Shown here: piece by piece, positions 20,201 to 28,731 of the stretch
How the letters are laid out: every line of letters begins with the position of its first letter
Numbering within the stretch: position 1 is the first letter of the stretch
Source: Cynocephalus volans
Lineage: Eukaryota > Chordata > Mammalia > Dermoptera > Cynocephalidae
Assembly: GCF_027409185.1 (NCBI RefSeq)
Contig: NC_084462.1
Coordinates: forward strand, 20,311,577 to 20,375,576
Direction of reading: 5' to 3'
DNA: 64,000 nt
Translations under genes and position numbers: made by a program
Notes under the pieces: generated by a model
What the model saw: only the letters and a program-made list of their open reading frames with translations
What the model was told of the DNA's origin: nothing
Databases searched by the model: none

Positions 20201-21393
20201 TCTCAACCCAAAAGATGCCCACAATGCAATAAGAGGCAGGCCTCACTGGCCAGCTCACCCACATGTGCTTCAAGGAACAGAGGGGACTTTGAGCCTAGAC
20301 TCCATAAGACGGAGGTACCAGGCCCTCCCCCGACAGATACACACAACTAACTGGAATGTGCTAACGCAGCCAAGCTCCTCCAAAACTCTTCCTCCAGGAG
20401 CTGGAGGTTTCTGGCTCTTCAATCCTATTATCAGTCTGCATTTGGGCCACATACTCTTCCCTGTCAATCCAGGAGCCACAGGGGCCATTTCTGGGCCAAA
20501 TTCACTTCAAATCAAGAGAAGCTGTCAGCAATTCCCAGCCATCTTCCACACACTCATGCCCCATCCACTCTGAGGTAAACACTTGAACCTCTCACTCCTG
20601 TTCTCTAGAACCCAGGCCAGCTCCTAAGAGTTAGACGTGCGCCCAACGACCTGAGTCCTGAAAGATGATAACATGTAAACCCAGGTACGCATAAAGGTAG
20701 GCAGGAAGCAACAAAAGAGAAGCCACTAGTCAGAGTTCAGGTACTCCCTAAACCTTTGTCTACAGAGAAAATACCTTGCACGTTACAGGAATGCAATGGG
20801 ATTCTCCATCGGATCCAGATTTGTGGAGTGTTAGGGAAGGAATTACAGCGTAAATCGTAAGCTCCCTAGGTGAAATGGCTTTTCCTCCATCACCCCCAAA
20901 CACACACACATACACACACACACGCAGGCTCCAGAGAGAAGTGGACTGGACTGAAACTGAGCATTCAGATAGCAGATGGGGTGAAACGTGGGTACGGCAG
21001 GGGAATGTCCCAGACCTGCAGAGACTGTACCAAGGCACAGGAGCATGGGAAAGGGACCTGGGAGGCCCAGAGGAACCTGGAAACTCAGGGGGCAGAGAGG
21101 CGGGGAGCAATTCTGACGATCAGAAATGTAGAGCTAGGAAAGGAATGGAAAATCGCAGAAGACAGCCTGTCCCTTCGGAGGCAAGGCGAGGGCCTAGGGG
21201 GGCGGGACGGGGCAAGGATGGGACCAGGAGCAAGGCCAGGGTCTGGACAGAGAGTACTGGGCGGAACAGGAGTCTGGACAGGAAGGACGCAGGGGGGCCG
21301 GTGTCTGAATGGGAAGGATAGAGGGGGGCGAGGCCGCTGAAGCAGGAACAGAGCGGAGAGAAGCGCAGGCCGTACCTCTCCGGAGCTGGCCAT
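4196..21393 (-). CDS. FBXL18: FBXL18, F-box/leucine-rich-repeat protein 18 (four coding exons, C-terminus off window)
   Basis: Substrate-recognition subunit of an SCF (SKP1-CUL1-F-box) E3 ubiquitin ligase; in human it is reported to bind FBXL7 and AKT (family knowledge). Coding exons on the minus strand are 21376-21393, 14499-14714, 9684-11227 and 4196-4414. All junctions are GT-AG and phases are consistent (18, 216, 1544, 219 nt), giving 665 complete residues plus two bases of the next codon. The protein starts MASSGE, has an F-box at about residues 27-70 (LLGFSDEILLHIL onward), then leucine-rich repeats through the large exon (LSGCHLTSL, LNLSGCVHC, LRHLNLSAAHHHSS, LEHLELIGSNF). Identity rests on near-complete agreement with the recalled human protein of about 718 residues. 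The exon encoding the last roughly 50 residues was not found at 1-4195 and should lie left of the window. No frameshift or internal stop was seen. Confidence 0.96.
5164..5180 (+). promoter_or_regulatory. CTCF-like motif in FBXL18 intron 3
   Basis: AGCCACCAGGTGGCGAT fits the CTCF core with few mismatches. Motif evidence only. Confidence 0.35.
5222..5304. repeat. Alternating purine-pyrimidine TG/CG/CA tract
   Basis: GTGTGTGG, GTGCGTGTGCGCACGCGTGC, ACACGTGTG, ATATACACACACAC: long alternation including CG steps, a Z-DNA-prone sequence. Confidence 0.8.
6365..6463 (-). ncRNA. MIR589: MIR589 precursor hairpin in FBXL18 intron 3
   Basis: The minus strand aligns across about 99 nt with the recalled human mir-589 hairpin, which lies in an FBXL18 intron in the same orientation. 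The 5p arm lies at 6419-6440 and keeps the seed GAGAACC; by recall its first base is C instead of the human U, and one more base differs mid-arm. The 3p arm lies at 6380-6403 and keeps the seed CAGAACA, with several changes in its 3' half. The loop GCTGGGTACTGCCTGT is close to human. Expected to be processed from FBXL18 intron RNA by Drosha and Dicer. Expression cannot be judged from sequence. Confidence 0.9.
6706..6855 (+). repeat. MIR SINE
   Basis: TGACCTGGGCAAGTTCATTA, TCCTCATCCGCAAAGTGGG and TCATGGGGTTGTTGAGAAC match the MIR core and 3' part. Lies between MIR589 and FBXL18 exon 3. Confidence 0.7.
7120..7200. repeat. 36-bp tandem repeat, about 2.2 copies
   Basis: GGGCTGGCAGCTCAGGTCCC units at 7120 and 7156 and a partial one at 7192, with one difference between the two full units. 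The 36-bp period keeps reading frame, so open frames on both strands pass through it; no protein is recognised. Confidence 0.85.
9245..9412 (+). repeat. MIR SINE
   Basis: GAGTTCGAACCTGCCTCCC, GTACCAGCTCTGCTGT and ACAAGGATTAAATAAGA match MIR. The fragment ends AGAGCACTCACTCAATAACT. Confidence 0.6.
9684..11227 (-). CDS. FBXL18: FBXL18 coding exon 3 (large leucine-rich-repeat exon)
   Basis: 1544 nt, acceptor CTACAG before GCGAGC and donor CTCAG/GTGAG at 9683. It begins ASEDKV and ends at the split Arg codon of RLKDLR. It carries most of the leucine-rich repeats, including the central His-rich AAHHHSSEGLG stretch and the basic PRGFGKKV segment. The reading frame is open throughout, so the gene looks intact. 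Confidence 0.97.
11430..12212 (+). mobile_element. L1 3' end (late ORF2 and 3' UTR)
   Basis: TTCACTGAAGCATTATTCAC, AAGTGTCCATCCACAGATGA, AACGTGGATGAACCTCAGAC, GGTTACCAGGGGCTGG and CTCAATAAAGCTGTTTAAAA occur in L1 order, ending in an A/G-rich tail. No intact frame. Confidence 0.8.
12923..13053 (-). repeat. t-SINE, type A (internally deleted), first of a SINE cluster
   Basis: Reversed dimer with most of the second unit missing. Bounded by TCTTTTTACCTTT at 12910-12922 and 13054-13066. Confidence 0.85.
13067..13218 (-). repeat. t-SINE, type B, sharing its TSD with the neighbour
   Basis: Reversed type B element ending CGGGCTCGGCCCC. Bounded by TCTTTTTACCTTT at 13054-13066 and a third copy at 13219-13231. 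Confidence 0.87.
13250..13354 (+). repeat. t-SINE, type A collapsed monomer
   Basis: Type A head joined to second-unit tail, followed by an AAATAAATAAAT tail. Perfect 17-bp TSD AAATACATCATCTTTGG (13233-13249, 13355-13371). Confidence 0.87.
13370..13436 (+). repeat. t-SINE, type I, 5'-truncated
   Basis: Starts inside the body at GGTTAGAGCACAGCC and ends CAGCCAGCCACC plus A-run. Abuts the right TSD of the previous SINE. Confidence 0.7.
13437..14245 (+). mobile_element. L1 ORF2 3' fragment
   Basis: Recognisable late ORF2 sequence: AATAAGTGGTGCTAGAACAAC, AAAATTATAAAACATCTAG, CAAAAGACTTGAACAGTCACT, AATGAGATACCATGTCCC. Frames are broken. Confidence 0.75.
14499..14714 (-). CDS. FBXL18: FBXL18 coding exon 2 (F-box)
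   Basis: 216 nt, 72 codons, phase 0 at both ends. The acceptor is TTTTCAG before GACATG; the donor is CAG/GTAAG at 14498. It encodes an acidic linker (DMSNDDDSHP) followed by the F-box helix region that contacts SKP1 (FSDEILLHIL, VPSTDLILNVRRTCRKL). The downstream in-frame Met in the linker is not the preferred start, because exon 1 supplies MASSGE in frame. Confidence 0.96.
14975..15099 (+). repeat. t-SINE, type I monomer
   Basis: GGGCTGGCCAATTAGCTCCC to CCAGCCACC, with the simple-repeat tail (AAAC)n/(AAAT)n. TSD not obvious. Confidence 0.8.
15527..15636 (+). repeat. t-SINE, type I monomer
   Basis: AGCTGGCTGGTTAGCTTGCT to GGCTAGCCACC with A-rich tail. It retains ACTAATAACGC, close to the tRNA-Ile anticodon loop. 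Confidence 0.8.
15652..15830 (+). repeat. t-SINE, type A dimer
   Basis: Full dimer with long A-tail. TSD ATCAGTAGCGAA (15640-15651, 15831-15842). Confidence 0.92.
15887..15988. repeat. 51-bp tandem duplication
   Basis: Two adjacent 51-bp copies starting TTTGAAGCTCATGTTGG, differing at one base (AAGACAC versus AAGATAC). In FBXL18 intron 1. Confidence 0.9.
16640..16738 (+). repeat. t-SINE, type I monomer
   Basis: GGGCTGGCCAGCTAGCTCAC to CCGGTCAGCCAACG. The tail is diverged, so probably an older copy. Confidence 0.78.
17059..17220 (+). repeat. t-SINE, type B
   Basis: Canonical type B with an A-run of about 40. Perfect TSD AAAAATCAAATTCCC (17044-17058, 17221-17235). Confidence 0.92.
17273..17400 (+). 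repeat. t-SINE, type B, in tandem with another
   Basis: Starts GGCCGACCCCGTGGCGCAC (about 17275) with a shortened second half. With the next element it is bracketed by AAAATCTATCCCCAAGG (17256-17272) and AAAATCTGTCCCCAAGG (17572-17588). Confidence 0.82.
17401..17571 (+). repeat. t-SINE, type B, inserted in the tail of its neighbour
   Basis: Starts GGGCCGAGCCCGTGGCACAC at about 17415 after TACCTACATTT. The tail has two A-runs around a CGAC. It shares the outer TSD with the preceding element. Confidence 0.82.
17606..17786. repeat. Short degenerate tandem array around a SINE
   Basis: CCCTATCAGAACCAGGGACAA (two parts of one unit) recurs with changes near 17612, 17741, 17762 and partially 17787, period about 21-22. 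The first copy is separated from the rest by the t-SINE at 17635. Confidence 0.65.
17635..17726 (+). repeat. t-SINE, type I monomer
   Basis: GGCTGGCCAGTTAGCTCAG to TACTGGCCACC plus A-run, lying inside a short tandem array. Confidence 0.82.
18851..19013 (+). repeat. t-SINE, type A dimer
   Basis: Full dimer. Perfect TSD AAAAGGCCCAGGTGA (18836-18850, 19014-19028). Confidence 0.92.
19555..19760 (+). mobile_element. L2 fragment
   Basis: CCTTTGCACAAGCTGTTCCC, CAGCTCAAATCCTCCTTCC and AGGGAAGCCCTTTAG match L2. Confidence 0.5.
19965..20140 (+). mobile_element. L1 3' terminus with T-rich insertion
   Basis: GATAGTGGAGATGGCTGCAC and TGAATTATAGCTCAATAAAT are L1 3' UTR-like. The block TTAATTTTATACTTTT occurs twice (about 20035 and 20077), separated by T-rich DNA. 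Confidence 0.5.
20899..20925. repeat. (CA)n microsatellite
   Basis: CACACACACATACACACACA in FBXL18 intron 1. Confidence 0.85.
21376..21393 (-). CDS. FBXL18: FBXL18 coding exon 1 (start codon, 6 codons)
   Basis: ATG at 21393-21391 opens MASSGE. The exon ends in GAG followed by a GTACG donor at 21375. The six residues equal the known start of the protein. The exon is too short to show as a long reading frame. It lies inside a CpG-rich promoter block, and the 5' UTR continues rightward into that block. Confidence 0.92.
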
Positions 21394-21620
21394 GTCGCGG
21401 GAGGGCCGTGCCGCGGCCGCGGGAGCCGCAAACCCGGGGCCTCCTGCCTGCCCGGCCAAGGATGCTCGAAGCCGGCGAGTCCACCGCTCAAGAGTGACGC
21501 CGGCAAGGGGCGGGGTATACCACCACTTCCGGCGCCCGCCTCACGCACTTCCGCTCGCCCGTAGGCGGGCCCAGCACAGCGGCCATGTTGGGTGCGGCGC
21601 CGTCCGGGGGCGCAGCCTGG
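21394..21620 (-). promoter_or_regulatory. FBXL18: FBXL18 CpG-island promoter with ETS and YY1 motifs
   Basis: GC- and CpG-rich block directly upstream of the start codon, with no TATA box. On the minus strand there are two ETS/GABP cores (CCGGAAGT, plus-strand span 21525-21532, and CGGAAGT, 21547-21553) and a YY1 site AACATGGCCGC (21579-21589) reading in the direction of transcription. This combination is typical of housekeeping promoters with dispersed starts. The transcription start itself cannot be fixed from sequence. Confidence 0.7.
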
Positions 21621-21889
21621 ATGCTAAGGATCCTGGAAGGTCTTCGCTGGCCTCTGCCTCCTCTCTGAGCTCGTTCCGCAGCCTCCCCGTCTTCTGCACG
21701 CCCCTTTCCAGCCACCCCGGCCTCCGCCTGCCGGCCCAACAGGTTCCCGCCGCAGCCTTTGCATTTGTCGTCGTTCCCACTGTCTGCCGTGTTCAGAAGC
21801 CACACGTCGGAGGATCCCTGAGTACCCTGCATAAGATAGCATTGCGTCCTCCCACCTTCATACACGCACACCCCTAAATTTGCCCTCAT

Positions 21890-22075
21890 CCTGTGTTGTT
21901 TGTGTTTCTCTATAGCTCATTGCACCTTCTGGCATATTTTTTTTATTTTTTTGGTCCTCGCCCTAGTAAATTGTAAGCAGGGACGGGATTCCCCAGTACC
22001 TATAACTATCCCTGGCATGTAGTGGGCACTGAATAAGTATTTACTGAGCAAATGAATGTATGAATGAGAGGCCCT
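21890..22075 (+). mobile_element. L2 3' end
   Basis: AAATTGTAAGCAGGGACGGG, CCCTGGCATGTAGTGGGCAC and AATAAGTATTTACTGAGC followed by an ATGAATG tail are typical of LINE-2. Confidence 0.65.
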
Positions 22076-22129
22076 TACCGTTAAGCGTTTGCATTTAAAA
22101 ATAGGTTACTAATAAAAATCCGTGGGGAA

Positions 22130-22201
22130 AGCTCACGCTCTGGAGTCAAGAACAATGGGGTTTGAATGCTGGTGCTGACTTCTGGTTGACCCTAAGCAAG
22201 T
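22130..22201 (+). repeat. MIR SINE, left part (split by MaLR LTR)
   Basis: GCTCTGGAGTCAAGAACAAT and TTGACCCTAAGCAAGTA are MIR-like. The MIR appears to resume at about 22635 (CAGGCCTCATTTCCCTCC, ATAGGGTTGAG). Confidence 0.55.
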
Positions 22202-22632
22202 ATTTCAGTTTTCTAGAGCTGCCCTAACAGTACCACAAACTCTTGTTCTCTCACAGCTCCACAGGCCAGAAATCTGAAATGAGGACGATGGCAGGGTCAT
22301 GCTCCCTCCGAAGGCTCTAGGAAGGATACTTCTTTGCTTTTTCCTAGCTTTCGGTGGTGGCCAGCAGTCCTTGGAGTCCGCTGACTGGCAGCTGAATCAC
22401 TTCAAGTTCTTCCTCCGTCTTCATGTAGCCATCTCCCTACCATGTGTCTCTGTATGTCCTTTCTTCTCCTTATAAAGACAGCAGTCATGTTGGACTTAAG
22501 GGCCTACCTTAATCCAGAATGACTTCACCCTAACTAACAGCATCTGCAAAGACCCCATGCCAAATAAGGTCACATTCTGAGGTTCCAGGAGGACGTGAAT
22601 CACCCCATTATATCAAGTTTTGTATCATTCCC
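22202..22632 (-). mobile_element. MaLR-type LTR inserted in a MIR
   Basis: Reads as the reverse of a MaLR LTR: TTTCTAGAGCTGCCCTAACA at the left, CATGCTCCCTCCGAAGGCTC in the middle, AAATAAGGTCACATTCTGAG at the right. MIR sequence flanks both sides (about 22130-22200 and 22633-22700). Confidence 0.65.
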
Positions 22633-24228
22633 CCCAGGCCTCATTTCCCTCCCACTTCATAGGGTTGAGCCACTTAGTAGTATCAAGAGGACTCTGATGA
22701 GCTCCAACTGTGGCACAGTCCTTGCCTTCAAAGAGCTCATGGTTTAGTCCACAGTTAAGTGCAACTTGAGACAACGAAAATGAGAGTTAGTGAGGGTTCC
22801 CATTGTTTACTATTGGAGCCCAATTCTGGCCCAGGCAAGCATCTGGGGGAGTTTCACAGAGGTCCAGGCGGGTCCTCCGGCCCTCCTGATCCCTGCCTGT
22901 CCTCTCCCCATCTCCTCGTCTCCTCCCTCCACCCCTCCTAACCTCCCCAACCAGCCATTGTGTCCCTGTGATGGTGATACACTCAAAGTCTCACCCAGCC
23001 AATGTGCATGCTCCTCTGGGACATGGTTCCAGCTGTAACTCCAATGTCATGTCCTCCTGACAGATCTTGCCTGGAATTCTCTTTCCAAGCTTCTTTGACC
23101 CATTCCTTCTTTTCCCCCCATGATCTGTAATTAGGTATGTTTTTCACTGTGGCTGACTTGTTTATTTTCTGTCTCCTGTTAGAACAGTGCTTGGCAATAC
23201 CAGGCCTTTGATAAGTATTTGCCAAATAAATTATTGATTAAATGAGAACATGTCCATTGCCAAGAGGTGATTCAATCAACGGAAGCTGTTACCACTATGA
23301 TTATTATTAGTTCTGGTGAGTAAAGAGTCCCACATTTCATGGGCAACCCCAATTCTGAGGACAAGTTAGAAACCACTGATTATTGAGCTCAAGGACCCCG
23401 GGGGCAGAGTCAGTTCCAACACTTTACTGGTCTCACCCTCTCATGGGCCTTTCTGTGCATGGGGAGCCAGAGTTGGACGACACTTCCTCACAGTGTCCTC
23501 AACAGCTTATGATCTGAGAGCCCACTCTGCAGCAGCTAGCTGACGCTCTAGCAGACAACGGCACTCTGAAGCCAGGGCAGAGTGCTAGGCTGTATGAGTT
23601 CACCAAGAGCTCCCCAGGGTAGAGACTGGAGATGATGCAGGCCATGGCAGTGGTCTCTTTTACCCACACCTTCTTCCAATTCATCTAGAGGTGGGGTCTA
23701 GAGAAAAACAGCTCTTTCCTAATATAAATGACAACAGCCATCATTCCCAAGTCGCTGCTTGTAACTGGCACTTTCCATGTGAGATCACACTGGAAATGTC
23801 ACCAAGCCCTGGTGGCGTATATCCAATTATCACTCCTTGCAGAGGAGGACATAGGTCCAAGTGAGTAGTAAAGCTGGGATTTGAGCCCATTGTCTCTATT
23901 CCAGAACCCACTAGGAGAAGCAGAGCAAGCCCTTCAATCCAGTGTCCTTAACAAATGCAGGCAGGAACCAATGGGATGCTGCAATGAGAGATCGATGGAG
24001 CCTAGTGAAGGTGAGGCAGGGCCTGAGATGGAGCCTGCTGGCTTAGGTGCCACACCTTCCCAGGGGTGGCTCTTCCTGTGCCAGACACAAGCCACTATCA
24101 AAGTAGTCCCTGTCCCCAACTTTGGAGAGAGCTTCCTACCCCCAGAAGCATTTTTGAAGAGGCCATCACTTTCCCTGAACTCCTCCCACTGCAGCCACCA
24201 AATCCGCAATGACCTTTTAAAACTGCAT

Positions 24229-24875
24229 ATCTAGAGTTGATAACTGTCCACACAAAAACCTGCACACGGATGTTCTATAAGCAGCTTTATTCATAATTGC
24301 CAAAACTTGGAAGCAACTCAGATGTCCTTTACTAGATGAATGGACAAACTGTGCCATATCCAGACAGTGAAATACTATATTCAGTGCTAAAAAGAAACGA
24401 GCTGTCAAGCCACGAAAAGACATGGAGGAAACTCAAATGCATATGATTAAGTGCTGAAGAGGCTACATAACTGTTGGTTCCAACTATAGGACACTTTGGA
24501 AAAGGCAAAACAGTAGCAACAGTAAAACAGTGGTTGCAAGGGATTGGTGGGGAGGGAGGGATGAACAGGCAGAGCACAGAGGATTTTTAGGGGAGTGGAA
24601 TTACTATGTATGATAGTATAATAATGGATACATGTCATTATATATTTGTGCAGACCTATAGAATGCACCACACCAAGACTGAAAAGTGGACTCTGGGTGA
24701 TAACAATGTGTCAGTGTAGCTTCATCAGTTGTAAAAAATGTAGCACTGTAGTACAGGATGTTGATAGTGCTGTGGGTGGGTAGGGACAGGGAGTATATGG
24801 GAACTCTCTGTACTTTCCATTCAATTTTGCCGGGAACCGAAAACTGCTCTAAAAAGATAAAGTCTATTAATTTTT
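24229..24875 (+). mobile_element. L1M 3' UTR
   Basis: CACACAAAAACCTGCACACG, TTATTCATAATTGCCAAAAC, GACATGGAGGAAACTCAAATG, AGAGGATTTTTAGGGGAGTG and AACTGCTCTAAAAAGATAAAG in order, matching a common L1M 3' end almost full length. Confidence 0.75.
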
Positions 24876-24929
24876 AAAACTGCATATCTGGCATTCTCAC
24901 TCCCGAGGGACCTCCCACTCCTATCTGCT

Positions 24930-25128
24930 CAGGGCCTTTGCACATGCTGTTTGCTCTGGCCAACGGCTCTCAATGCAACTCTGGCTAATTTCTCCTCGTC
25001 CTCCCAACATCCCTTCTGCAGAAAGCCTTCCCTTCCCAAGACCAAGTCACAGTCCCCTGTTCTATCCTCTACCACAGTCTCTTGGAATGTTTTTAGATGG
25101 CATTTGTCACAGTGGATAATTAAGTAGT
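24930..25128 (+). mobile_element. L2, part 1 (split by SINE pair and MER5A)
   Basis: AGGGCCTTTGCACATGCTGT and GAAAGCCTTCCCTTCCCAAG are classic L2 segments. The 3' part reappears at 25720 after two later insertions. Confidence 0.65.
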
Positions 25129-25150
25129 TCATCAGAATGAGTTTTTGGTT

Positions 25151-25349
25151 TTTTGTTTTGTTTTGTTTTTTGTTTGTTTGTTTGTTTGTTTGTTTTAAAG
25201 ATGACCGGTAAGGGGATCTTAACCCTTGACTTGGTGTTGTGAGCACCACGCTCAGCCAGTGAGCGAACCGGCCATCCGTATATGGGATCCGAACCCGGGG
25301 CCTTGGTGTTCTCAGCACCGCACTCTCCCGAGTGAGCCACGGGCCGGCC
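25151..25349 (-). repeat. t-SINE, type A dimer (left of a nested pair)
   Basis: Reversed dimer whose tail is a (GTTT)n run. A 21-bp target duplication (25130-25150, 25521-25541) brackets this element and the next together. Confidence 0.9.
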
Positions 25350-25520
25350 CTGTTTTTTTTTTTTTTAAAAGATGACCGGTAAGGGGATCTTAACCCTTGA
25401 CTTGGTGTTGTCAGCACCATGCTCACCCAATGAGCTAACTGGCCATCCCTATATGGGATCCGAACCCGGGGCCTTGGTGTTATCAGCACCGCACTCTCCC
25501 GAGTAAGCCACGGGCCAGCC
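25350..25520 (-). repeat. t-SINE, type A dimer (right of a nested pair)
   Basis: Reversed full dimer. Its A-tail (T-run on plus) is where the left element appears to have landed. Confidence 0.9.
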
Positions 25521-25550
25521 CATCAGAATGAGTTTTTGGTTAACATCTGT

Positions 25551-25720
25551 CCTCCCATGATGATGGAAATATTCTATATCTGTGCTGTCCAATAGCCAGC
25601 CATGTGGCTATTGGACACTTCAAATGTGGCTTGTGCAACTAAGGAACTGAATTCTTCATTTTAATTAATTTAAACTTAAGTAGCCACAGATGGCCAGTGG
25701 CTCACATATGGGACAGTGCA
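25551..25720 (+). mobile_element. MER5A-like hAT element
   Basis: TCTGTGCTGTCCAATAGCC, ATGTGGCTATTGGACACTTC, a T/A-rich centre with TTAATTTAAA, and GTAGCCACAGATGGCCAGTGG match MER5A, a non-autonomous hAT-Charlie transposon. Confidence 0.75.
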
Positions 25721-25850
25721 GTAAGACTATATAAGCTTCATGAAGGCAGGGACAATATCTGCATATCACTACTGTGCCCCCAGCACTTAGCACTGTGTGG
25801 CTGCTCAAAATATATGTTGAATGATGAATGACAATGAATGAAGGGACCAG
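25721..25850 (+). mobile_element. L2, part 2 (3' end)
   Basis: CTTCATGAAGGCAGGGAC, CCCCCAGCACTTAGCAC and ATATATGTTGAATGATGAATG form an L2 3' end. Confidence 0.65.
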
Positions 25851-26060
25851 TCAGAAGCATGAAGCCCTGAATGATGCCAGCCCCTATGTCCCTTGGGTGA
25901 TTCCAGGCCACTTAGATATCCTTTTCTCTGTGCCCTCGCCAAAGAAGGATCTTCTGGGTGGCCACCCCTCTGTCCTGCCTCACTGCCTGCCCCTCTCTTG
26001 GTGCTAGGCTGACAAACTCCTCCTCTGGCCTGGGGTCCCAAACCAGAGCTTGTGTTCAAA

Positions 26061-26227
26061 TTTTTTTTTTTTTTTTAAAGATGACTGGTAAGGGGATCTT
26101 AACCCTTGATTTGGTGTTGTCAGCACCACGCTCACCAAGAGCTAACCGGCCACCCTACATAGGGATCCGAACCCATGGCCTTAGTGTTATCAGCACCACA
26201 CTCTCCCAAGTGAGCCACAGTCCGGCC
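26061..26227 (-). repeat. t-SINE, type A dimer
   Basis: Reversed dimer. TSD CTTGTGTTCAAA (26049-26060, 26228-26239). Confidence 0.9.
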
Positions 26228-27289
26228 CTTGTGTTCAAAATTCTGATGCTGCCACCTCAGAGCTGTCTGATCCTCCAAGCCAAAGTTTCTGCACAGGGAA
26301 GATGGCTGCCTTGCCACAGTGGAAGTTCTCTGGCCCCAGTGTGACCACCAGCAGGTTCCCTCCATCCTCATCACTGGACTCATAGGTGTCAGGACAAGGG
26401 AAAATCTACAGTTCCAGGGTCCCTGCATGTGCCAGGACTCCCCTTCTCTGAGTGTCGGGGAGGGGTGCAGTTCCATCCAAGCAGGGGGTGTTTTGCAGGG
26501 AAGGAACATTCCAGCAAGGTAGGATGCAACTCATTAGAGAGGTGAACTTCAAGTGGTTAGAACTGCCTCACGGGGAGCCAACCACCTGAAAAAGCGTGGA
26601 AGCCTCCTGTCCCAGGGCTAGAGCAAGCAGAGACAGAGTTGCATTTGTTGCAGAAGGGGTGGGGGTTAGGATCCCTCAGCCCTTGCAGAGCAGAGGGTCA
26701 GGTTCAGAGGTTCCATATTTAAAACAAGAGCATCACAGGTGTAAATCATAATTTTTCTGGCCTATTGATCTGTCCAGGGAAGCAGTGCAGAGGGCACTGC
26801 TCAGGCTTCATAGGTATTAGGATCAAATACAAACTGGTTCAACTCCAGCCTTTTCACTTCCCAGGTGTGGAGCCTGGGGCCAGCCACCTGTCCTCTCCAA
26901 GCCTGTTTCCTAGCCTGTAAAATGGGTGCTGAGAGGAAGACAGGAGGCAAAATGGCAGAATGCCTTAGCCTTTGCTCCAAGCCAGGCATCAGATGGTCAG
27001 CCCAGCTCTGGCCCAGGAGAGAAGGGCAGGGCCGAAGGATTCTCAAAGCCAAATGTGTGTCTGGGCTGCACTTCTGGAGCCTTTTTTTTAAAAAGGAAAA
27101 GACTCATGGAGCACCTGCTCACACCCATCAGCCCCTCAGGTTGTTACTGGTGTGTCCATTTCTCAGACTTCCCATGGCCACGTAGATTAGACATCTGGCA
27201 ATCAACCAAAGTCCCATTCTGCCCCAGGGGTTATGTCTCCTCTCTAGACCTCTATCGCCAATGAATCCTTGCCTCTGCCTGAGACATGC

Positions 27290-27460
27290 ATGCCACACCA
27301 CCTGCCAAGGTGACTCTCCTCTGATCTTAGGGCCAGCTCAAGCATCCTCCCCCCAGAAAGATTCCTGGCTGCCTCCCTGCTTCTAACTCCCCAGTCTGCC
27401 CAGTTCTATGATCCTTTATTCCTTTTTATTTGGGGCCCAAAAAAGGCAAAATGATTGTTT
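27290..27460 (+). mobile_element. L2 fragment
   Basis: CAGCTCAAGCATCCTCCCCC and AAGATTCCTGGCTGCCTCCC resemble L2. A probable 3' piece lies at 27765-27890 (CATGAGGCCAGGGAACACGT, AATGAACGAATGG). Confidence 0.45.
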
Positions 27461-27476
27461 TTAAAATCTGCATTTT

Positions 27477-27572
27477 GGGCCGGCCCGTGGCTCACTTGGG
27501 AGAGTGTGGTACTGACAACACCAAGCCAAGGGTTGAGATCCCCTTACCGGTCATCTTTCAAAAAAAAAAAAA
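27477..27572 (+). repeat. t-SINE, type A collapsed monomer
   Basis: First-unit head GGGCCGGCCCGTGGCTCAC directly joined to second-unit tail GACAACACCAAGCCAAGGG. TSD AAAATCTGCATTTT (27463-27476, 27573-27586). Confidence 0.9.
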
Positions 27573-27583
27573 AAAATCTGCAT

Positions 27584-27700
27584 TTTTCCCTTTTTCCACT
27601 TTATTAAAGTACAACCTGGTAAGTTTGGATATCCACCAGTGAAACGACCACCACAATCAACATGACGAACACCTCCATTACCCCATGGTCCTGTATTATT
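27584..27700 (-). mobile_element. L1 3' UTR fragment, antisense
   Basis: CCACTTTATTAAAGTACAAC and CCACCACAATCAACATGACG resemble reversed L1 3' UTR. Short and diverged. Confidence 0.35.
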
Positions 27701-28562
27701 TATCACAGCTTCTGCTTTTTCTTCTCATTATCACAGCTTGTAACTGTATCCTTTGCCTACAGTTTTATATTGCATCTTCCCCATTAAACTGGGCACCTCA
27801 TGAGGCCAGGGAACACGTCTGGTGTGTTCCCCACTGTACCACCAGCATCTGGCTCAAATAGTGGTGGAATGAACGAATGGCTGCTTGTTTCCAGACTGAC
27901 AGCTCACCCAGAGCAGGGACTTCATCCCAGCGTCTCAGCAGCCTCGGTCGGGCTAGCATACAGCGGACACTCAATGTCTGCTGAAGGGTTAAGTAGCCCA
28001 GGTGTAATCTTACTTGCAGCTTTTGGAGTCCACAGCTCACCTCCTGGGATCAGAACAAAAGAGCTAGAACTGTCCCAGGAGGGCCTCTCCTTAACAGACC
28101 CTTCTGGGGGTCCTTAAAGACAGCACAGGAAGGGGGCCACCTCCTCCCTTCCAGCAGCCACTGTGCACAGGTGAAGCAGTCCAGGACCCCCATGGGGACA
28201 AATACTATGCACCAGGTGTGGTGTTTTAAGGAAGGGGAACCCCCCATGGGGAGCCTCACCCCCTTTCCTTCCTACATCCTGTTGATGTCAATTACAGCTT
28301 CTAGTAGAGGGGAAGCCAGGCTGTGGTTTCTTTTTGGAGGAGTATATAACTCAGAGCCCTGGAGGACAAAGTCAGAAACTGACCTGCAGCGCCGAGCAGA
28401 CCCTGGCCTCCAGGGGCCTGGCCGCTTTCCCTGCACCACCTTGGGCCAGGACCTGGACTTGAAAGCTGGGCAGAGAGGCCACAAGACCTTACCCGCCAAC
28501 CTCCTCTCACAAGGCAGAACCCAGACCTTGCCCTATAGTTTGTCCAAAGATAACTAGACTTG

Positions 28563-28731
28563 GGGCCAGCCCGTGGCTCACTCGGGAGAGTGTGGTGCTG
28601 ATAACACCAAGGCCACGGGTTCAGATCCCATATAGGGATGGCCGGTTAGCTCACTGGGTGAGCGTGGTGCTGACAACACCAAGTCAAGGGTTAAGATCCC
28701 CTTGCCGGTCATCTTTAAAAAAAAAAAAAAA
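28563..28731 (+). repeat. t-SINE, type A dimer
   Basis: Full dimer. Perfect 17-bp TSD AAAGATAACTAGACTTG (28546-28562, 28732-28748). Nearest SINE to the ACTB 3' end. Confidence 0.93.

Larger units (their letters stand above)
14715..21375. other. FBXL18 intron 1
   Basis: Eight t-SINEs, a 51-bp tandem duplication, an L2, an L1 tail and a CA microsatellite. Unique DNA at 16080-16640, 17790-18850, 19030-19550 and 20140-21375 shows no recognised feature. Confidence 0.8.
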
